Assembly (NCBI RefSeq): GCF_012295575.1
Contig: NZ_CP051180.1
Location: 1,612,001 to 1,676,000, forward strand
Origin: Ferrimonas lipolytica
Lineage (GTDB): Bacteria; Pseudomonadota; Gammaproteobacteria; Enterobacterales; Shewanellaceae
Length of the DNA: 64,000 nucleotides
Direction of reading: 5' to 3'
The notes beneath the pieces were generated by a model. The model was not told the DNA's origin. It searched no databases and was given only the letters and a program-made list of their open reading frames with translations. Below are positions 59,384 through 64,000 of this stretch, one piece after another. Every line of letters begins with the position of its first letter. Position 1 is the stretch's first letter. The position numbers were made by a program, and so were the translations under genes.

Positions 59384-60583
59384 TTAGATAGCGTTCATCA
59401 GCGACTGGGTCATGGTGTCAGCAGCAGTTAGTACCTTGGCATTCGCTTGGTAATTACTCTGCGCCGCCATCAAGCCAACCAATTCATTGGTTACGTCAAC
59501 ATTGGAGCCTTCAACGTAGCCAGCATTAAGAGTACCAAGGGTACCGCTACCCGGAGCACCAACAATTGCAGCGCCGGAGGTTGGAGTTGCAGTCCAAGTG
59601 GTGTTGTTAGTTTGCTCCAAGCCATTAGGGTTGGTGAAGTCAGCGAGTACCACCTGCCCTTGCAGCTGTTCAGTACCGTTGGTGTAGGTGCCGTATACCA
59701 TGCCATCTTCAGCAATACGAATCCCAGTAAGCTCACCCGGTGCATAACCATCTTGCTGAATACTGGAGTTATTGTAGTCACTGCCATACTGGGTACTGCT
59801 GGCCCAATCCACATCGATAGTCATCTCACCAGCACCGTCAAGATCGCTTGCAGGGATGGTTAAGCTGCCCGTGCCACTTGGGGCGATCAGCGCGCCGTTA
59901 CTATCGAAGTTTAATTCATCAGGCGGGGTTGGCGTGTAATCAACACCATCCACTTCATAGTGAACTTCCCAGGTGTTCGCGCCCGTTTTTACGTAATACT
60001 GGGTAAACGCATGCTCGTTACCGAGGGAGTCATACACATTAACAGTGTTAGAGCTGTTATAGCTGTTGATATCGCTAGGGTCGAACGGGGTTGTCGGTAC
60101 CTCACTACGAGAATCTAGGTTAGTTACCATCTCCACGCTGCTGGTTTCTTTGGCTGCAGAGGCACTGCTGTCAACGGTGAGATCGGTTACCTGACCAGTA
60201 CTGATATCACCACCAGCGGTTACTGGGTAACCCTGCAGGGTGTTGCCGTAAGGGTCAACAATATTACCTTCCGCATCTTGACCATACATGCCCGCTCGGC
60301 TGTACATCATGGTGCCGTCGCTGCCTTGCACCATAAAGAAACCATTGCCTTCGATTGCCATATCGAGTTCCCGGCCGGTGTAGTTAAGGCTTCCCCCCAT
60401 CGAGAAATCTTGCGAAGAACCGCCCATCGATACGCCGCCTGGGTTGCCACCGGTGTATACCGATGAGTATTCCGCCCGCGCAGTTCGATAGCCGACAGTA
60501 GAGGAGTTAGCGATGTTGTTTGAGATCACTGCCAGTTCTTGGTTGGTGGCTCGCAAGCCGCTCATGGCAATTTGAGTAGACAT
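59384..60583 (-). CDS. flgE: Flagellar hook protein FlgE
   Basis: This 399-residue hook subunit has STQIAMSGLRATNQELAVISNNIANSSTVGYRTARAEYSSVY, LDMAIEGNGFFMVQGSDGTMMYSRAGMY and the C-terminal VDVTNELVGLMAAQSNYQANAKVLTAADTMTQSLMNAI. It polymerises under the FlgD cap. It is 2 bp upstream of flgF. Confidence 0.96.
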   Translation of the reverse strand: MSTQIAMSGLRATNQELAVISNNIANSSTVGYRTARAEYSSVYTGGNPGGVSMGGSSQDFSMGGSLNYTGRELDMAIEGNGFFMVQGSDGTMMYSRAGMYGQDAEGNIVDPYGNTLQGYPVTAGGDISTGQVTDLTVDSSASAAKETSSVEMVTNLDSRSEVPTTPFDPSDINSYNSSNTVNVYDSLGNEHAFTQYYVKTGANTWEVHYEVDGVDYTPTPPDELNFDSNGALIAPSGTGSLTIPASDLDGAGEMTIDVDWASSTQYGSDYNNSSIQQDGYAPGELTGIRIAEDGMVYGTYTNGTEQLQGQVVLADFTNPNGLEQTNNTTWTATPTSGAAIVGAPGSGTLGTLNAGYVEGSNVDVTNELVGLMAAQSNYQANAKVLTAADTMTQSLMNAI

Positions 60584-60628
60584 ATTTGTCGATTCCTAAT
60601 TAATTATTATTGGTTAACGCTAGGGTTG

Positions 60629-61360
60629 TTATTGATATGCGAGCGCCGCTTGCTGTTCGATCGGATCGGCATCAAGTTCATCGAGTGCCCCTTCAGCAAC
60701 CTCAGAGATATCCAGCACCGATACCGTGCCTAGGCCATTATTCATTTGAGCCATCATTACCCCAGAGGCACTGATAAAGTGAATACGCTCGATTTCGCCG
60801 GCTAAGAAGGTTTGTGGGTTAGTCACCTCATCATCAGCCATTGCGGCAACCTCAATGGTGTAATCTCCGTGGGCTAAGCCCAGCTCAACCGGGTCGATTC
60901 GGTACTCCAGATCACCCTCTTCTTGCGGGCCCAACTGAATGGTCTTGACCACTTCGCCCTGATCATTCTTAACATCGATTGAGGTCGTTTCGGTGGCGTG
61001 CTCAAGGTAGGCTTTACCGTACATGACGTCGTTATCATCAACCGTAAACTGGTTGCTCGGCACGTATGCATCTTTGCCAATAAGTGACGAAGATTGAACA
61101 ATGCTGGCATTTTCCATCAACACCATTTGGGTGTTCTGGTTGGCACGAATATTCTCCAAACTTTCAACTTGAGAGAACTGAGCAAGCTGCGTCACGTATT
61201 CGGTCGAATCAATAGGATCGGTCGGGTCTTGATGCTCAAGCTCCGCCAGCATCAGTACTAAAAACTGGTTGGTCAGATCGTCTTGGGTACCATTTCCACT
61301 GATCGCAGTTAACTCGTTGGATGAGCTAGATGAGCTACTTGTGCTGGTCACTTCCATCAC
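60629..61360 (-). CDS. flgD: Flagellar hook capping protein FlgD
   Basis: This 243-residue protein has the FlgD N-terminal motif NQFLVLMLAELEHQDPTDPIDSTEYVTQLAQFSQVESLENI. A FlgD Ig-like/tudor region follows (GDYTIEVAAMADDEV). The serine-rich start (STSSSSSSSNEL) is a low-complexity stretch. It overlaps flgC by one base. Confidence 0.95.
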   Translation of the reverse strand: MMEVTSTSSSSSSSNELTAISGNGTQDDLTNQFLVLMLAELEHQDPTDPIDSTEYVTQLAQFSQVESLENIRANQNTQMVLMENASIVQSSSLIGKDAYVPSNQFTVDDNDVMYGKAYLEHATETTSIDVKNDQGEVVKTIQLGPQEEGDLEYRIDPVELGLAHGDYTIEVAAMADDEVTNPQTFLAGEIERIHFISASGVMMAQMNNGLGTVSVLDISEVAEGALDELDADPIEQQAALAYQ

Positions 61361-61776
61361 TAGGTCCCTAAGTTCAGTAGCGATTGCTGCATTGAACGGG
61401 CACGGTTCATCACATTGACACTGGCTTCAAAGTTTTGAGTTGCCGACATCATATCTGCCACTTCAACAATGGGATCAACATTGGAATAAGCGACGTAGCC
61501 ATCGGCATCAGCTAATGGGTGGTTTGGCTCAAAACGCATATCCGCGTTATCAAGCGTGGTCGTTAAGTTTGTCACAGCGACGCTAGCGGCAGGATTGGCA
61601 TCTACACCAGTACCGTGGTAAACCGCCTCAAAGATAGGCTTGATCGATTTATAAGCCTCTTCGGCACTGGCCGCAGCCGAGTCGACGTTGGCGAGATTAC
61701 TGGCAATGGTATTTAGGCGTGTTGTCTGGGCAGCCATCGACGACCCGGCAATATCGTAAATATTGGCGAAAGACAC
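61360..61776 (-). CDS. flgC: Flagellar basal-body rod protein FlgC
   Basis: This 138-residue rod protein has IYDIAGSSMAAQTTRLNTIASNLANVDSA, DADGYVAYSNVDPIVEVADMMSATQNFEASVNVMNRARSMQQSLLNL. It is 4 bp downstream of flgB. Confidence 0.96.
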   Translation of the reverse strand: MSFANIYDIAGSSMAAQTTRLNTIASNLANVDSAAASAEEAYKSIKPIFEAVYHGTGVDANPAASVAVTNLTTTLDNADMRFEPNHPLADADGYVAYSNVDPIVEVADMMSATQNFEASVNVMNRARSMQQSLLNLGT

Positions 61777-61780
61777 TGGA

Positions 61781-62131
61781 TTACTCCCCCTTAATTGCGG
61801 ATCGAAGCCCGCTAATTTTCATATTTAAAAAGGTCAAACTGGTTTCAAAGTCCATGCTATTTTGCGCAAAACGCGCCTGCTCTTGGCCTATCTCCACCGT
61901 GTTGCCGTCCGCAGCGAGTTGCGCCGGAATACGAAACATCATGTCGTAGTTCCTACTTACATCCATACCGCTTTCAAACGCGGCCAACTCAGACTTAAAG
62001 TCGATATCACGCGCTTGATACCCTGGGGTTTCAGCGTTAGCGATGTTCGCCGCGAGGATTTTGGTTCGTTCAACCCGTACGTCTAAAGCTTGAGCGTGTA
62101 AACCTAAGGCTGATTCAAAGTTGATTGCCAT
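61781..62131 (-). CDS. flgB: Flagellar basal-body rod protein FlgB
   Basis: This 116-residue rod protein has LGLHAQALDVRVERTKILAANIANAETPGYQARDIDFKSEL and FETSLTFLNMKISGLRSAIKG. It is the first gene of flgBCDEFGHIJKL. A sigma-54 promoter lies about 60 bp upstream. Confidence 0.96.
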   Translation of the reverse strand: MAINFESALGLHAQALDVRVERTKILAANIANAETPGYQARDIDFKSELAAFESGMDVSRNYDMMFRIPAQLAADGNTVEIGQEQARFAQNSMDFETSLTFLNMKISGLRSAIKGE

Positions 62132-62192
62132 CGACTCTCCAAGTACCGTGTGCGCTAATTAGTTGAGGCTAAGTCTGCCCGCACCGACATAA

Positions 62193-62207
62193 GCAACCAT
62201 CGTGCCA
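62193..62207 (-). promoter_or_regulatory. Sigma-54 promoter of the flg operon
   Basis: Read on the minus strand, TGGCAC-GATGG-TTGC matches the sigma-54 consensus TGGCAC-N5-TTGC exactly, with GG at -24 and GC at -12. The start site would be near 62181, about 50 bp before the flgB ATG. Polar and lateral flagellar rod-hook operons in Vibrio, Aeromonas and Shewanella relatives are RpoN-dependent, with an FlrC or LafK activator. Confidence 0.88.
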
Positions 62208-62219
62208 ATATATAAACTA

Positions 62220-62945
62220 ATGATTTTACAGTTACTTAGAGGGTTCACTGGGGAAAGGAAAGGAAGTTTTATTTCCGTTGCAGCGCTACTTTTGGTTGCT
62301 CCTTCCGCATCAGCAGCAAGCGCAGAAAGCTGGCTTAAACAGCAGTTTGATCAACAACTACTAGATTGGAAAACCCAACAGCAAGGGGTATGGGGAGAGA
62401 CTCGACTGCAGTTTGGCCGCAGAACAGCACCGTTGCCTAGCTGCAGTGGCTCACTGCGCTTGGCCAAACCGTTAACCGGCACTCCGCTGGGTACCCATCG
62501 TGTCAATCTCAGCTGTGACCAACCTTTATGGGAAAGACGAGTACGTGTGACCTATCAGGCTAAGGTTCAGGTGTGGATGACCCAGCATGAATTACCTCGC
62601 AACCAGATAATCAGCGCCACAGACATTCAACCGAAACAGCAGTGGGTTGACGACCGCAGTGATAGGTTGGTGCTTGATAAACAGCAGATCATTGGCCACC
62701 GAGCGACTCGGAGAATTGCGGCAAACTCTGCCATCAAAGCGATGGTTATCGCTGATGCATGGATGGTTTCGAAGGGACAAGAGGTAGTAATTAGTGCCAA
62801 ACAAGGCGGCTTTACCGCTACGACAAAAGGGGTTGCACTTAGTTCGGCCAATCAGGGCCAAGTAATTAAAGTGAAAAACAGTCGAAGCGGTAAAGTGATT
62901 AGCGCATATGTTATCGATTTTGGTGTAGTTGAAACCAAATTTTAA
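62220..62945 (+). CDS. flgA: Flagellar P-ring assembly chaperone FlgA
   Basis: This 241-residue periplasmic protein has an N-terminal hydrophobic signal (residues about 15-32) and SAF/FlgA domains: LPRNQIISATDIQPKQQWVD, GHRATRRIAANSAIKAMVI, VSKGQEVVISAKQGGFTATTKGVALSSANQGQVIKVKNSRSGKVI. It helps FlgI assemble. The start is set at ATG 62220; a GTG at 62202 lies inside the sigma-54 promoter. It is divergent from flgB. No flgM or flgN follows. Confidence 0.93.
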   Translation: MILQLLRGFTGERKGSFISVAALLLVAPSASAASAESWLKQQFDQQLLDWKTQQQGVWGETRLQFGRRTAPLPSCSGSLRLAKPLTGTPLGTHRVNLSCDQPLWERRVRVTYQAKVQVWMTQHELPRNQIISATDIQPKQQWVDDRSDRLVLDKQQIIGHRATRRIAANSAIKAMVIADAWMVSKGQEVVISAKQGGFTATTKGVALSSANQGQVIKVKNSRSGKVISAYVIDFGVVETKF

Positions 62946-63241
62946 TTCTTGGCAAACACTTCCAGCATACGGACACCGTAACGCCCATCTACGTCGACGA
63001 CTTCGCCTCGACCCAGTAGCTGACCATTGACCTTAATATTAATGGGGTCGCCTGCTCGTGCTTGCAGCTGCACCACATCACCATGGCCAAGTTTAGACAA
63101 TTCACTCAAGGTCATTTCAGTGCTGGAAACTTCAAGCGTTACATCAACCGGGAGACTTTGAAAAAAACTATTTGACGTTGCAGCGGTTGATGAGATCGTG
63201 TTGTCGACCAAGTCATCAATCACCAAACTTTCATTTCCCAT
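62942..63241 (-). CDS. fliN: Flagellar motor switch protein FliN
   Basis: This 99-residue protein has a SpoA domain: LPVDVTLEVSSTEMTLSELSKLGHGDVVQLQ, INIKVNGQLLGRGEVVDVDGRYGVRMLEVF. FliN forms the C ring base with FliM. ATG 63241 is chosen because GAGGA precedes it by 8 bp; an earlier ATG at 63256 lacks a site. Its stop overlaps the flgA stop by 4 bp (TTAA), the two genes being convergent. Confidence 0.88.
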   Translation of the reverse strand: MGNESLVIDDLVDNTISSTAATSNSFFQSLPVDVTLEVSSTEMTLSELSKLGHGDVVQLQARAGDPINIKVNGQLLGRGEVVDVDGRYGVRMLEVFAKN

Positions 63242-63285
63242 AGGTAACTTCCTCATCCTAGGTCACTTTTATTGCGATGGGGCGA

Positions 63286-63573
63286 CTACGCAATAAATAT
63301 AAACCGATATTGAATTAAAATTATCGTCATTATAGCAGAAACAAGAATTGGAAGCCGAATGTAATTATCACCATCTCGTCTTGCTCGAATATACACCAAT
63401 TTAGTCAATATCAGAAAAATGGATATCAGGCTGATTGCAAACAGCAGTTCCGTTTCAAAATCAAGTGATGGAGCAAATGCGCCCCAACAGCAACCAACAA
63501 CATAACTGACAATAATTGTTGTTAAGAATAATTTTTGTAAACGATCTGCTTTTCTAGATTTTATACTTTCCAT
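63286..63573 (-). CDS. Small membrane protein of unknown function
   Basis: This 95-residue protein has a basic N-terminus (MESIKSRKADRLQK) and three hydrophobic segments. GGAGG lies 7 bp before ATG 63573, which supports this start. The DNA is noticeably more A/T-rich than its neighbours, suggesting recent acquisition or low expression. It lies between the MotB-type gene and fliN. I do not recognise it. Confidence 0.6.
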   Translation of the reverse strand: MESIKSRKADRLQKLFLTTIIVSYVVGCCWGAFAPSLDFETELLFAISLISIFLILTKLVYIRARRDGDNYIRLPILVSAIMTIILIQYRFIFIA

Positions 63574-63623
63574 TTTGGGCCTCCATGGCACTTCAATAAA
63601 TCCATTTACCCATTAGCGTTTCA

Positions 63624-64000
63624 TTAACCTTTCTGGGAGTATTTATCAGGTATTGTAAAGTTAGAATTAGAGCCAAGTCTTCGCTGTCGTTTTATAATTC
63701 CTTGAGCGGCATCGTTATTCAATAAGAACAGTTCAATTCTGCGATTAGCGATCGCTTTTGGGTGTTTTTCGTCTAACGGAATGATGTCGGCATAACCAGC
63801 TACATGTAGGAACTGAGAGCTGGGCACCCCACCAAGCTGCAATGCACGCCGTGCTTGCAGAGCTCGATTGGTCGACAACGCCCAGTTGCCATCACCATTG
63901 CTAAACTTAGATGAGTCAGTATGACCAGAAACCAACATTGGCTGCGCATACGGGACCAATAATTCCGCTAGCGTCAGCAATAGATCTTGAAAGAATGGCT
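63624..64000 (-). CDS. MotB-type flagellar stator protein, C-terminal part (cut by window end)
   Basis: The frame is open to the window end (PFFQDLLLTLAELLVPYAQ upstream of any start). Visible is the OmpA-like peptidoglycan-binding domain: MLVSGHTDSSKFSNGDGNWALSTNRALQARRALQLGGV and GYADIIPLDEKHPKAIANRRIELFLL. This matches MotB/LafU stator subunits, which anchor the motor in the cell wall. The membrane part lies outside the window. The C-terminal tail is basic. Confidence 0.85.
   Translation of the reverse strand, partial: PFFQDLLLTLAELLVPYAQPMLVSGHTDSSKFSNGDGNWALSTNRALQARRALQLGGVPSSQFLHVAGYADIIPLDEKHPKAIANRRIELFLLNNDAAQGIIKRQRRLGSNSNFTIPDKYSQKG

Noticed and set aside
62202-62219. GTG start for flgA
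   Set aside because: It overlaps the sigma-54 promoter and lacks a ribosome site; ATG 62220 is kept.

Overview
The window looks like chromosomal DNA of a free-living, flagellated, probably marine gammaproteobacterium. Gene content and neighbourhoods (nhaB, dsbB, ycgN-mltB-ycgL-minCDE, fadD-rnd, yoaA-tsaB, a full his operon with leader, pheST-ihfA, phoPQ, yebG, a sigma-54-driven flg operon) recall the Shewanella/Ferrimonas/Psychromonas/Aeromonas/Vibrio part of the class. I cannot name a genus. No rRNA, tRNA, CRISPR array, prophage or intact transposase gene was seen.

Layout. 1-5.4 kb: end of nhaB, dsbB, then ycgN, an MltB-type transglycosylase and ycgL on the minus strand, and minCDE on the plus strand. 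5.9-15.5 kb: a minus-strand block with two long-chain acyl-CoA ligases flanking rnd, an alpha/beta hydrolase, an exported methyltransferase-like protein, and yoaA-tsaB-orf89. A PsrA-type operator lies before one fadD. 15.6-22.8 kb: hisL attenuator and hisGDCBHAFI, tightly overlapped. 23.5-36 kb: a secreted protein of unknown function, pheST-ihfA, a chemoreceptor with a sigma-28-like promoter, a MerC-type membrane protein, FKBP, pdxY and two uncharacterised proteins. 36-52 kb: a PAS sensor without an output domain, topB, a LysR regulator, an ABC exporter plus adenosine deaminase, an EEP-family hydrolase, SOS gene yebG, a PhnD-like binding protein opposite a PhoPQ-like pair, and a CsrD/LapD-like protein with degenerate GGDEF and EAL sites. 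52.3-64 kb: flgBCDEFGHIJKL plus an unknown last gene on the minus strand from a near-perfect sigma-54 promoter, divergent flgA, then fliN, a small membrane protein and a MotB-type gene cut by the window end.

The main discovery is a family of short non-autonomous mobile elements (MITE-like). I count ten copies of about 160-294 bp plus one possible solo end. They share a bipartite terminal inverted repeat (GGCTGTGT, 6 bp gap, TAAGTGTTG), a GC-rich interior made of consecutive small hairpins, and 8-bp target duplications: seven exact, three with one mismatch. All copies lie between genes. At least four sit in or against the A/T tract of an intrinsic terminator or at its stem base (nhaB, minE/fadD, FKBP, phoQ). 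No transposase for them is in the window, so the mobilising enzyme must be elsewhere or lost.
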